64,000 nt of DNA, from assembly GCA_947034885.2 (NCBI GenBank), contig OX344756.2:18348098-18412097 (forward strand). The letters are read 5' to 3'. The DNA comes from Thuidium tamariscinum. Lineage: Eukaryota; Streptophyta; Bryopsida; Hypnales; Thuidiaceae. Below are positions 32,041 through 43,635 of this stretch, in pieces. A program made the translations under genes and the position numbers. The notes beneath the pieces were generated by a model. It saw only the letters and a list, made by a program, of their open reading frames with translations. It was not told the origin of the DNA and searched no databases. Positions within the stretch are counted from its first letter, which is position 1. Each line of letters starts with the position of its first letter.

Positions 32041-34860
32041 GCTCTAAAAGTGCAAAGCTGGGATGATCATTACTAGCAAATTAAGAGGTAGGTGGCATAA
32101 AGAGGAGAGAAGATGTACAACTTGTTGCAAACTTGAAAAGAAGTTCCAAGTGCAAGAGTACAAGGCCTGTGTGTCTTTTCTAATTTTTGCCCATTCCTCT
32201 TGGCTTGTCAACCCTGTCAAGCTACGTGAGTCATTGAAGGCTACGTGAGTCATTGAAGATGACATGACCGGCGTGATGTCCTAGCTTATCTCTCAAGAAA
32301 GTTTTTTTTATAATGGTTTAGTACAACTTCTTACATCCAAAATTCAAAAAAAGTTTATATGGGACCACTAAGTGAATAAGTGGTATCCAAATTATAGGAC
32401 TCTTTGATTTTTAATAGATTTTTATTTTCATTGTTTTAAGAAGAGCAAATACATTACATAAATTTTCATTTAATTTTCAATTCTTCCATTATTTGAACTA
32501 ATATATTAGTTTGAAATCTTGCACATATTGTTACCATTTTTTGTATATCATGTGAGTATTAAAAAATATTGATGTAAAGCTTTTCAAAAGGTAATAAAAG
32601 TTATGTGTTAATAATATTATGGCACAATAAGAATCCCCAAAAAATTATTCATTCTTGCATGGTCTTTAAGAAAAAAATTGCCATCTTGACAAACATTGAT
32701 TTAAACCCTACACAAAACTCAAGAAACAAAGAGTAACATTTTAGTTTCATCATTGTTGAATATTGATGTGACAAAAAGTTTTTTTATAGCACACTAGTCA
32801 CGAATCTTCAATGTTCTTCAATCACAGTAAGCTTTTGATCATTTTCTTCATCATTTATATCTTGGATATTGGATATATTATGGAATAAGTACCTCAACTA
32901 CTTTTGGGCCGTTCTGGCACTTAAGCAACCAACATAAGTGCCTAAATAACAATCAAATACCAAAAAAATTTCATATGACCAAATTCTTTGAAAAGAGTGA
33001 ACCAAAGTCAAGTACCTAGGTCCCTCACTCCCTCTTGATTCAAAATAGTTGTTCCCCTACTTTAAAATGCTTTAAAATGCTAAGATCTTGAAAACTTAGA
33101 GTGTATATTGCATTAATTTAGAAAAAAAATGCTTACAATAATAGTTGCTTACTTATCTACAGTAGCTTACCAAGTTTGTACCATACTTGTATTTGATTCT
33201 ATTTATTAAAAAAATTCTCTTTCATTTGGCTTAATGCACTAAGATATGGTAGTTCTTACAATTGGTTTAACTTTTCAAAAATCAAGTTATTACATTGCTA
33301 TTTTATTAGAGGTTTATTACAAAAGGATGTATTGTGTGCTTTTATGTTAGCATTTGTTGTCAAATCTACTATAATTGTACACCACAAATTTCTTCTTTTC
33401 ACTCATTATAATGTTGATTGCAAGAGTCTTATTTGCTTTCAATTTGTTACTTTAAATGCTAGATTCATCAATGCAAGCTTCTAATTTAAACAATATTTAA
33501 TATTATCACTGATAATACTAAGACATTTGTCAAGTAATCAAGTCATGTATGTAAGCCTGTATGTCAATTTTTTTGCACTCATACCATACTTTTATGCCAC
33601 ACAAGTTCAATGACATATGAATTTGTCATATATATTTGCAAAAAAAAATTCATAGTTCTATGCATGGTCATTCTCTTCTTTTGTAGTCTAAATCCAACAA
33701 GATAGTTCAATCAATTTAGTCAAAGATTTGTTCTTAATCATTAAAAGCTTTGAAAGTAAGTGGGAATAAAATAGGATAGTAAGGGGCCAACAATCACATA
33801 CGCTAGACAGTGTATTCTCTTCTTTTTTATTTTTTTTAGCACTACAAGGATGTCCTTTAGAATTTTGCAACAAGAAAGCTAACAGACAAAGTGTTGGAAT
33901 GTTTTTGTAATTTATTGCTCTAATTGTCATTCCTCTTGTTTAGATTGGCAACAATTTATTGATGAGAATTTTTTAGTGGATGCATACATGTGAATGTGGG
34001 TTTTGTGGTGTAAGTTATTAAATAAGATTGTGAGTGAGTTTTTTGCACACCACAATTGTTATATGAGTGTCTCTTTGTTATAGTAATGAATTTTTAATTT
34101 AAACCAAGTCCATAAAATTTCAAAAACTAGCCAATTCTTGTTATACATTTATTTGAAAAAATTCCCCCTCTTCTTCAATAGTTGTACTATTACTAGTAGT
34201 AAATGTGAAGATGTTGGAGTACTCACTCAACTTTGGTCCAAATAATTTAATTTCCTACAAATTATTGGACTAAAATTCTAGACTAGACAAGTCACAAAAG
34301 GACGTTTTTCAAATTTTCTTATATGAATGACATGGTATAAAACAAATGGCAACAATGTGTGTAAGATTTTAGACTAATTTTCTTATTAATTCAATTAGTG
34401 CAAGAGTTTCAATTTCAATGAGAATTATATATATATAATATTTTTTCTTAAAATAGTGAAAATAAAAATCTAACAAAAACTAAAGGATCATATGATTTGA
34501 ATAAAACTTATTGATCTTAAATAAACTTGTCTCGTTTTTAGAGCAATGAGTAATATGATTTTTGTTTTGATTTTTTGAAGTTTAGGTGTAAAAAGTTCTA
34601 CTAGACTATTATGAGAAAAACTAGCTTGAGAAAAACCTGCTCCGTAAAACTTGCTTGAGAAACAAGATAAGATGACATGTCATCTCACCTTCCACTTTGT
34701 GTTGTCAGAAGGTTGACAAGACAAGCAAAGTAGGATGGGCAGGAGCGCATTCAAATTGAAGAAGACACGCAGGTCCTGCATTTGGAAGTTCATTTAAAAT
34801 TTTTAAGTTTGTAGCAAGTACTTCTTTTCTTAATTTATGCCACCCACCTCCCGGATAGGC
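32041..34860 (+). repeat. L repeat copy c bounded by inverted leaders
   Basis: Begins with a leader in plus orientation (32041-32310) and ends with a diverged leader in minus orientation (34610-34860, landmarks AACTTGCTTGAGAAACAAG and ATGCCACCCACC). About 2.3 kb of L sequence lies between. The same arrangement recurs at 56890-59593. A read-through transcript would contain complementary leader arms. Confidence 0.7.
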
Positions 34861-35309
34861 AACTACATACTATCATAATAAAACTTATTTATGAAAACTT
34901 CAAATGCATAATAAACTACTCTAAGTGCTAATGATCATAAAATAAAATCTTTGATATGAAAGTGCCTCAAAAACAAATTCAATGACATAACATTTAATAA
35001 AAATAAAAATGTTTAATATAAATTACAAAAAATAAAATGTGAATAATTAGTCAAATCATATAGATAGGTATGTTCATCCAAAGGTTAGGCCAAATTTTAC
35101 AATAATTAATAATTAAAAAATAGAACAAAATAATTTTTATTTTATTATTTAAATGAAAGCAAGTGTTATGTGAGGTGATAGTAGGATTATGTGTATTATT
35201 TCTCTTTAAATATGATATCTTATTATATAAAATCTAAATTATTATATTATGTTAGCCTAGTGTTTTTTTCAAAAGAAATTATTAATATTTTTTTCATTTA
35301 TTATAATTA
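34861..35309. other. AT-rich start of segment Z, nothing recognised
   Basis: Very AT-rich spacer matching 59744-60234. No gene, terminal repeat or RNA signal seen. Confidence 0.45.
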
Positions 35310-35958
35310 CATAAGTAGCCTGAAAATGGATTTATCATCCGAGCACCCGTGCAGATTATAAGAGTGTTGCTTACCTCGAGCGACGATCATCCCAGCTTTG
35401 CATTCCGAGAGGATCGGAAGTGCTGCGCAATATTGTGCTGGTGAATGCAAAGCACTTGTTCTTCGCCTCGGACCTGCTGAGATTTCAGAGCTCCTAGCTT
35501 CGAGAGGAGACTGAGGTGCCAAGATACCGACTGCTACTCCAGCCTCGACTTCTGTCGGGTTCTCTTGTGGAGTCACAGCGAGGATGTTGTTCTTGATCGA
35601 TCGAGGCTTTTCATTTCCAACCCAACGAGAGTGTCAGCGAACAAGGAATTAAACATTTTGGGGTTGATTGGAATTGATTAATTGCTGCCCCGGAGTTGTG
35701 GAGGTGTGCATATCTGGGTGCGGGTGAAGTCGAATAAGGCCGGTCGGTCGTGAGTGCCTTAATTAGAGCATCCCTGTCGTTGAAAAGATATTTTTCTGTT
35801 TTAGCAGAGACGAACTTGCTTATACTGGTCGGTTTCTTGAATTTACGGTCACCCGACTAGCTGTATATCTAGGGCACTTTCAAAGCTTCACTCTTTGAGA
35901 GTATTTTAGAAGTTACTTGATTTTTATCAACGTTCATTATTTTCTTGAATTTGCAGTC

Positions 35959-36093
35959 ATGTGCTCATCAAGGTACGGAGCTAGGCACGATGACTGGGAC
36001 GTGACAAGCAGCACGGAGAGGGAGCTGGCTACGCATGATAAACGCTTGTATACTTTCTGTCAGTTGAATAAATTAAAGCAGATGGTGCGGTAG
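35959..36093 (+). CDS. possible 44-codon exon in segment Z, unrecognised
   Basis: It follows a good acceptor (TTCTTGAATTTGCAG) and opens with ATGTGCTCATCAAGG. The frame is 44 codons with protein-like composition (GARHDDWDVTSSTERELATH, then KRLYTFCQLNKLKQM). In the unit-2 copy (60809-60943) the frame is kept, with only Asp to Glu among the residues compared, and the end there reads ATG|GTGAGG, a plausible donor. It may be an internal or first exon of a chimeric transcript driven by the inverted leader. No domain is recognised; function unknown. Confidence 0.35.
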   Translation: MCSSRYGARHDDWDVTSSTERELATHDKRLYTFCQLNKLKQMVR

Positions 36094-36109
36094 CGGTCTC
36101 AATCGAAGC

Positions 36110-36385
36110 TACAGTGAATGGTAGGGATCCACTTGGAAACCCACATCATGCAGCAAGGCAGTCAGGCACTGCAGCTCTGAGTTCCGACCCTCCTGATCCC
36201 GAATGCTCCGAATGACTCTCTGATCGTACAAAGTGATCTTACAATCCAACAAGTGCAGCAGGTGCTTGTCAAGTCACTGCATGGCCGGCACGCTAGATCG
36301 ATTCAATGCTCTTGAACCTTCCCCATTGCTCTCTCGCTCGCAAGGGCAATGTCGATCTGATCAGAAAGCATGGCCTGACCGAGAG
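36110..36385 (-). pseudogene. minus-strand coding-like pieces in segment Z
   Basis: Reading right to left, one open piece contains HALGQAMLSDQIDIALASER. A second contains KITLYDQRVIRSIRDQEGRN and ends LLHDVGFQVDPYHSL plus stop at about 36112. They lie downstream, on the minus strand, of the leader at 36530-37010. In unit 2 the second piece has a 5-base insertion (about 61077) and the first piece is shifted, so at least that copy is broken. Product not recognised; these may be remnants of one former gene. Confidence 0.3.
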
Positions 36386-36529
36386 CATGTATAACAAATG
36401 CTTGCAAATTAATCCGCTGACAACTTAGCCATCTAAGAAAAATTCCTTGATCCGCGGCAACTCACTTCCACTTTGCGGATAGTTAGTCGCACTCTGCTAG
36501 TGGGTTTAACTTCCTCGCAACATCTAATT

Positions 36530-39500
36530 GACTCCATGATCGATCGAGAGAGCGGGCGAGAGAAGGCACCGACGGTGAGTACGTAGTCGATACCTGGCAC
36601 CTCTCCACTCTCCCTAACTGAAGCAGTGAGAATTCTCTGGTCAAGGCGGATTAGATGAGTCACACAGAGCGAGCATGCATAGATGCACACAAGTATTTCC
36701 TCTGATCACCCGCAAGTATTTAATTTTCTCCGGTCTTCACCTCCGATCCTCTAGCGCGCAATGCGAAGCTAGCTGGAATATATGATCGTTGCTAGGAGGT
36801 GGGTGGCGTAAAGAGGAGAGAAGATGTACGACTTGCTGCAGACTTGAAAAGATGTTTCAAGCGCAGGAGTGCAGGGCCCGCGCGTCTTCTCCGATTTATG
36901 CCGCGCCCATTCCACTGGCTTGTCAACCCTGTCGCGTAATTGCGTTGTGTGAGTCATTGAAGACGACATGACGAGCGTCCCGTCCTCTCAAGCAAGTTTT
37001 TTTTCATAGTGTTTTAGTATTTAACTTCTTACACTCAAACTTCAAAAAAAGTTTATTTGGGACCAATAAGTATTATTCAAATTATAGGATTCTTTGGTTT
37101 TTGTTAGATTTTCAGTTTCATTGTTTTAAGAAGAATAAATAATTATATGTATTTCCATTAAAATCACAAGACTTCTATAATTTGAACTAGATTGAAATCT
37201 TGCTCACATTGATACAATTTTTTGTATATAATATAACTATATAAGTGTAAGAAAAATCTTGATATAAAGTTTTTGAGGCAAGAAGAGTTATATATTATGG
37301 TGACATAATAAGAATCCCCAAAGAAATTCTTCATTCTTGCAGGTTTTTCTATTTTTTTTCTATCTTGACACTCATTGATTTAAATCCTACACAAAACTCA
37401 AGAAATAAAGAATAACATCCGCTAATTGCATCATTGTCGAATGTTGATGTGAAAAAAAAAATTTATTGCATACTATTGGAATCTTTGATGTTCTTTATGC
37501 ATTTAAAATTACTCCCATTGTAAGCCTTTGATCATTTTGTTCATCATTTATATCTTGGATATTGGCTATATTAGACAATAGATACCTCAATTATTTTTAG
37601 CTCACAAATAACCAACATAAGTATCTAAATAATATTCAAGTACCTCAAATTTGTATACTCTCAAATTCTTTAAAAAGATGAATTGAAGTCAAGTACCTAG
37701 ATTGTTTTTGATTCTAGAAATAATTGTATCCCTAATTTAGAATGCTAAGATCATCTTAAAAGCTTGAAAATTTGGAATGTATGTTGTTTTAATTAGTTTT
37801 ACAATATAAATGCTTACATATCAAAGGTTGCTTACTAAGTTTGTACCATACTTGCATTTGCAGAGATTTTATAAAAAAAATTCCTTTTTCTTTTGGCTCA
37901 ATTATGCACTAAGATATGATAGTTTTAACAATTGGATTAAATCTTGAAAAATCACATTGTGACATTGCCATTTCATTAGAGGGTGAATGCAAGAAACACT
38001 TAAAGCCTTTTATCACACCCTAGTTTTTTCTTTCTCTTTTAGCCATAACTTTTGTGTTTTAGCTCCAAATGACTCAAAATTTATACGAAAGCTACTCGTA
38101 GCTATTATGTATTTAGAATGAATTTTGGAGATTTTTTAAAAATAATTTATCATTTTTAATTAGCCCCAAAAAAATTTCACAGTACTCAATTTAGGGGTTT
38201 TTAGCACCCTGTTTCTCCAAAAAAATGAATTTTGATCTAAAATTTAGAGAGGATGGTCTCTTAAAAGATTTATAGCTCCCATACAAAGGAATTCTGAAAA
38301 TACTTATTTTTAAGTGTTGTATAAGTCCACAAAGAGAGCTTCATTCTGCATTTTTTTCCAAAGGTATAAAACATTATTTTGGTGAGTTTTTTAGTCAAAT
38401 CTCATCACCAAAAAGTTTTTTCAAATTTTTTATTTTTATGTATTTTTCAAAAAAATTATACTATTTTTAACAAATTAGAATGTCACAAGTTGTATTTTCT
38501 TCACCGGAATTTTATGAGAATTCTATGTCCAAAGTTCCGATGAAGAAAATACGACTTGTGACATTCTAATTTGTTAAAAATAGTATAATTTTTTTGAAAA
38601 CTACGTAAAAATAAAAAACTTGAAAAAAAAATTTGATGATGAGATTTGACTAAAAAACTCACCAAAATAATGTTTTATACCTTTGGAAAAAAATGCAAAA
38701 TGAAGCTCTCTTTGTGTACTTATACAACATTTAAAAATAAGTATTTTTAGAATTCCTTTGTACAGTAGCTTTAAGTCTATTAAGAAACCATCCTCTCCAA
38801 ATTTTAGATCAAAATTCATTTTTTTGGAGAAACGGGGTGCTAAAATCCCTAAATTGAGTATTGTGAGAAATTTTTGGGGCTATTTAAAAATAATAAATTA
38901 TTTTTGAAAAATCTTCAAAATTCATTTTAGTTACATAATAGCTATGAGTAGCTTCTATATAAATTTTGAGTCATTTGGAGCTATAACACAAAAGTTATGG
39001 CTAAAAGAAGAAAAAACTAGGGTGTGACAAAACGCAACAAATAGTACAAGTGTTTCTTGCATTCACCCAATATAGATCTACAAGAGAAATTCACACTTCT
39101 GTGCATCGTCAAGTGACTCTCTTTTCTTATAGAAGTCCAACAAGTCAATTTGATTAATTTGGTCAGAATTTTCTTTTTAATCTTTTGAAGCTCTAAAAGC
39201 AAGTAGGAGAAAATAGGATGGTAAGGGGCAAATGATCAAAGATGATGGTGCAATCTCTCACTCTCTATTTCTTTTTTAAATAGCACTACAAGGATGTTCT
39301 TTTTTAGAATTTTACAATGAAAAATCTAACACTCAAAGTATTGCACTATTTTTGTTTATTTTCTCTAACTACCACTCTTCTCATTTGGGTTGGCAAGTTT
39401 ATATTGATGAGAGTCTTTAATGTGTGCAAGTCACGTGTGTATGAGCTATGTATTGTAAGTTGTATAAAGTTGTGTAAATGAGTTCTTTGCACACCACAAT

Positions 39501-40233
39501 TGTTTTATAAGTGTCTCTATATTATAATAATGCATTTTTAAGTGCATTCTTAATTTAAGGCAAGTATATAAAATTTCAAAAGTTAGCCAATCTTTGATTT
39601 TCTATTATACATTTATTTCAAGAAAAAAATCCTCTCTTTTTGAATATTTTTACTATAAGTATTAGTAAAGGTGAGGTACTCACATAACTTTGGTCCAAAT
39701 AGTTTAATATTCTACAAATTGAACTAGAACTTTGAACAAGACAAGCCACAAAAGGGGATTTTTCGAATTTTCTTATGTTGATATAGTATACAAAAATGGC
39801 AACAATGCATGCAAGATTATAAACTATCAATTCATTTAAATAGTGAAAAAATTGCAATTTCAATAGGGATACATATATATAATATTTGTTCTTCTTAAAA
39901 TAGTTAAAATGAAAGTCTAACAAAAACTAAAAGATCATATAATTTGAATAAGACTTATTGGTCTTAAATAAACTTGTCTCAAAACTACCATTTTTAGAGC
40001 AATGAATATAAACAATTCTATATTTTATAAAGTTTGGATATAAGAAGTTCTACTAAATTATTATGAGAAAAAACTAGCTTGAAAAAACTTGCTCCAAAAA
40101 ACTTGCTTGAGAAACAAGATAGGACGGCGCATCATGTCGCCTTCAACTTTGCGCAGTGCCAGGGATGATAAGCAAAGTGGGATGGGCAGAGCGCATGAAG
40201 ACGTGTGGGTCCTGCACTTGGAAGTTGATTTCA
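36530..40233 (+). repeat. leader (long form) + L repeat copy d, ending in an inverted leader
   Basis: The leader at 36530-37010 (landmarks CGATCGAGAGAGCGGGCG, GATACCTGGCACC, GGGCCCGCGCGTCTTC) is followed by L sequence to about 40060 and an inverted short leader at 40065-40233. The L part is interrupted by the foldback element at 37981-39068. The right end is the junction between the two tandem units. No gene is supported. Confidence 0.7.
37981..39068. mobile_element. 1.09-kb full-length foldback with GGGTGAATGCAAGAAACACT ends
   Basis: The ends are GGGTGAATGCAAGAAACACT and AGTGTTTCTTGCATTCACCC, the same family as the 715-750-bp MITEs. Here the two halves are near-perfect inverted copies about 520 bp long around a short centre near 38500-38540 (GTCACAAGTTGTATTTTCTT against AAGAAAATACGACTTGTGAC). 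Flanks TAGA and AATA do not match. Compared with other L copies (53826 and about 54155), roughly 330 bp of L sequence is missing at the site. Confidence 0.8.
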
Positions 40234-40247
40234 ACCATGTTGTCATA
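40234..40247. other. tandem-unit junction
   Basis: L/leader sequence stops at about 40233 (GTTGATTTCAA), a filler of about 13 bases follows (CCATGTTGTCAT), and unit 2 then starts at AAATTTTTGGTAGAAC. There is no transposon terminus exactly at the join, which suggests end-joining or unequal exchange with filler DNA. Confidence 0.55.
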
Positions 40248-40616
40248 AATTTTTGGTAGAACACATCCAAAGCCAACAATATTGAGCAATGCCAAAGTCC
40301 TTAATCCATCTTTTTTTATCAATTGAAAAAAGAATCTCAACCTCCCATCTACAAAAAACTACACTTTCTAAACAAGTGAGATATTTTTGATATTCAATGA
40401 AATTTTCTAGGGATACGATAGAGGTATCTCCCATTGTAAAGTGGCATTCTTTGTAGGTTTTTGTAAGGTACTTGCTTGACAATCATTGTACATATACCGA
40501 ATAGATTTGCCATGTTGTGCAAAATATAAGTTGAATTGTGAAGAGGTTACAATGTGGGGCATGTTGCAATAAGCTTTGAAAATGGAGTACAAGTTTGGTA
40601 TAGAACTGCCATCCAA
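40247..40616 (-). pseudogene. broken duplicate of the open frame at 20383-20850
   Basis: Starts with the same MDGSSIPNLYSIF residues at 40616, but a 5-base insertion near 40412 changes the frame after about 65 codons, and the distal part lies outside the duplicated region. Many of the differences from unit 1 change residues, so no purifying selection is apparent. Confidence 0.4.
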
Positions 40617-41207
40617 CTAACAACAAATAATCAATTTTTTCCTTTTTAATGTATCTATTAATACTTTTTTGAGCACATGATGATAATATGTTGCATTGTG
40701 GTTGAGCATATTAATTACTAGGTGGGTGCTTTTACAAAACTATGTCAAAGACACTCTTTTATGGAGGATATAAAACAAATATATAGAAACCTCAGATGTC
40801 AAATTTTTCACCCCAAGTGTCTATACTTTATAATTACACAAGACCCTTCAAACCATTCCACAAGACTAATAATTTAAATACACGTATCAACAAATAATGA
40901 ATAGATTTCAACAAAGATGATATTTCAAAGGCCAACAATAAAAATGTTTTAATAATCTATGTTCATCAAATTGCATATATCATTTATTCATGATGTAGTC
41001 TGAAAAAGATTGAAAGACAATCATTTGCTCATTATAAGGTTGTTTACAAAAATAAGTAATTTTTCTTTGTATGCCATTCTTCTCTTAAAGTTGGATAATA
41101 ACAACTTGAATGTTTATCAACTATATCATGCCTATAATTTTGTACATCATTGAGGAATGGAATGCCAAATTTGAGGACTTGCAATACTTTTATATTTGAA
41201 TGCATCA

Positions 41208-41950
41208 GGGCAATTGCAAGAAACACTTGTCCTATTTTCTGTCACACCTAGTGTGCTGATTTGTTTTTTGGCCATAACTTCTATGTTTTGGCTCCAAATT
41301 ACTCAAGATTTATAGGGAAGATACTCATAGGTACCATACACATTCTTTGATTTTTTCATAATTTTCAAAAATAGTTTGATTTCAAAATAGTACTAGTGAA
41401 ATAGTGAATGAATGTCACACTTGGTAGTTTAGGGGTTTTCAGTCACTAAAGAGTACCTTCTTTTTAATGATTTTGAGATGAAATTTGGATGAGATGGTCT
41501 TCTATTAGACTTACAGCTCTCCATGTGAGGGATTTTGAAAAAAGTTATTTTTATGTCATGTGGAAGTCCACAAAGTAAGCTTCCTTCTGGTTGTACTCTT
41601 AAACATATAAAGTATTATTTTAGTGATTTTTTTGATGAATGACCATCTCCATAGAGTTGTTGCAAATGTACACTTTTTATTTTTTGTATTTACTTATTTT
41701 TATTAATTTTCCCAAATTAAAACATGAAGGTATGTATTTTCTTGAGGTTTGGCGCTTTTTAAGTTCTCCTATTTAGAGAATTTTTCTATCAATTTCCTTC
41801 AGTGAAAACCTTCATTTTAGAGGTGTTTACATTATTCATATTTTTCAAAAAAATTCCAAATTAATTTTCTAATTTTAAAGTACTCTAGAAAAAGTCACGA
41901 GTACTGTAGTAAAACGCAACAAATAGGACAAGTGTTTCTTGCAATCACCC
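41208..41950. mobile_element. MITE of the GGGTGATTGCAAGAAA family, TSD ATCA, unit 2 only
   Basis: Ends GGGCAATTGCAAGAAACACT and AGTGTTTCTTGCAATCACCC, flanked by ATCA on both sides (41204-41207 and 41951-41954). Unit 1 has the uninterrupted site GTGCATCATAGAAC (about 21741) with a single ATCA. This is a direct filled/empty comparison proving a 743-bp insertion and a 4-bp duplication. Non-coding. Confidence 0.9.
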
Positions 41951-41954
41951 ATCA

Positions 41955-43611
41955 TAGAACTTGAGAGATACACATAACCCTAAAGGATCAAATGTCTTCA
42001 TTAAAAGGACAAACAAGATGTAGCTAGATATCAAACAAAGTTAAATTTGAATGGATTTTTTTGATGAAATTTTGATGCAATATGTAAACTTAAGTATACA
42101 TTATTAGAATGTAATTGACTTTTTTTTAATCCAACATTTGAACCAAAAGCTAGCTATAAGTCAACTATATGTGAATGCCAACAAAAAGATTAAGGTTCTA
42201 TTCAAGAAGTTAATGTATAAGGCAAGATAAAAATCTTGATGGCAAATGGCATGATTTAAATGGATACTAAATATTGAGTAGTAGTGGTTACTATAGAAAC
42301 AATGTAAGATCTAGTATAGGATATATTTTAATGTTGAAACTAATCATTTAAAAAATATTCAAGTTACTATAGCATCACTTTATTAAAAATATTGCATTAC
42401 AACTACTACAAAATACATAATAATGATCTATAGTATATAATTTGCAAAATGATAGTTTAATAAAGAAGGAAAAAATATGCATGAAGAGCTTTCATTTTCT
42501 ATTTGTAAAATAGACAAATTAGTGAACAATTTTTGGTTATGGGTTGTTATCTATCCATTTATTCAATTCATATCTGTATTGGGTGGTTTTCAAGGATGTG
42601 CTACATAAGTGAAGCTAAGCCTATATAATATGACTTGTAGGATTTTGACTTTTTGTAGTTTTATATCCTATTATACATATATAATTCATTTGTATGAATT
42701 ATTTGATGTATATGATGTCTATATATGTACTATCTATATACATTGTGCTCAACAATATTTATCTAGAATACTATATATTTTATATTAATCAAATCCTAAA
42801 ACTGCATATAAATTTTTGAATTACAATAGGGACATGTTTGAATGCCCAAATTTCAAATTTAACTACTATAAGGTTAGTGTAGAAAAACAAGTAAAAAGTA
42901 GATGTAGGAAAAAAAATGAGGGATATACATATTGTAAAATAGTAACTAAGTAGCCCTTCAAATGCCAAATTTTTTATTTGATGCAAGTACATATAAATAA
43001 CAAGGTATAGTGAAGTATCTGAGTCTTAAATAGAAAATGTTGATGACTTTTTGAATATAAATATATTGAAGGGTATTAGAATATTGAAAATTCAAATATA
43101 TTCAATCATCATTATATGCTATTTTAGAAAAAGAACTTACAAATATTTTAAAAACAAGTCATTGTATCAAATATGAATTTTGAGATTTATTTATATCCAA
43201 TCTAGATGAATTTGATTTTCATTTCTAACATCTTTTATTCTTGATTTTTATTTCTAATAATGTCAATTATAAATAACTAAAATAAGTGATCTAAATTTTA
43301 ACATCTTTCTTTGTTATGTCTACTCCATTTTTTAAAAGATTATATTACTTTCTCTATGTGCCTCAAGATCATGTGTGCAAAAAGTACACAAAACAACAAC
43401 ACCCTAGTTTAATTTAGTGTATGCAAAACTTGTAATTTTTGAACTTAAAGATACACTTCAAATAGGTTCTAAATTGCTGGTAGTTTAGTGATCATCATTG
43501 GAAGTGAGTTTTAAAGAACTAGCAAGAACACCAATGGGTTTCATGAGAACAAGTGACTAAGGTCCTTGCTATTCACATTGTATTCTACATGACATTGTGG
43601 GAACTTAATAG
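41955..43611. other. AT-rich DNA of unit 2, matches 21745-23371
   Basis: Colinear with unit 1; no gene supported on either strand. Confidence 0.5.
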
Positions 43612-43635
43612 GAACCAAATAATTGTTAGTTTGTA

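Larger units (their letters stand above)
35310..36529 (+). pseudogene. segment Z: inverted, decayed paralogue of the B3 5' region
   Basis: Between 35370 and 35950 the plus strand follows the minus-strand order of the B3 gene 5' region. Matching blocks include GATCATCCCAGCT, AGGATCGGA, GAGGTGCCA, GTTGTTCTTGATCGA, AACAAGGAATTA for AACAAGGAGTTG, TGGTCGGTTTCTTGAA and AGGGCACTTTC. The B3-coding exons themselves are absent. Downstream it leads into a short unrelated open exon (35959-36093). It is a truncated, chimeric gene remnant in opposite orientation to the B3 genes. The copy in unit 2 is 60235-61359. Confidence 0.6.
20477..40246. repeat. tandem duplication unit 1 (about 19.8 kb)
   Basis: From 20477 (AAATTTTTGATAGAACAC) the sequence is repeated from 40247 (AAATTTTTGGTAGAACAC). 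Colinear pairs are 20477-29902 with 40247-52238, and about 28960-39230 with 54958-64000. The unit holds one B3 gene, its GC-rich 5' region, L/leader repeats and segment Z. Copy-specific differences are mainly transposon insertions. Unit 2 begins exactly where unit 1 ends, so the arrangement is head to tail. Confidence 0.85.

Noticed and set aside
29441..40233. Long terminal repeats of a retrotransposon as explanation for the L/leader repeats
   Set aside because: No TG...CA ends, primer-binding site, polypurine tract or pol coding; repeats occur in both orientations and are continuous with the B3 upstream region.
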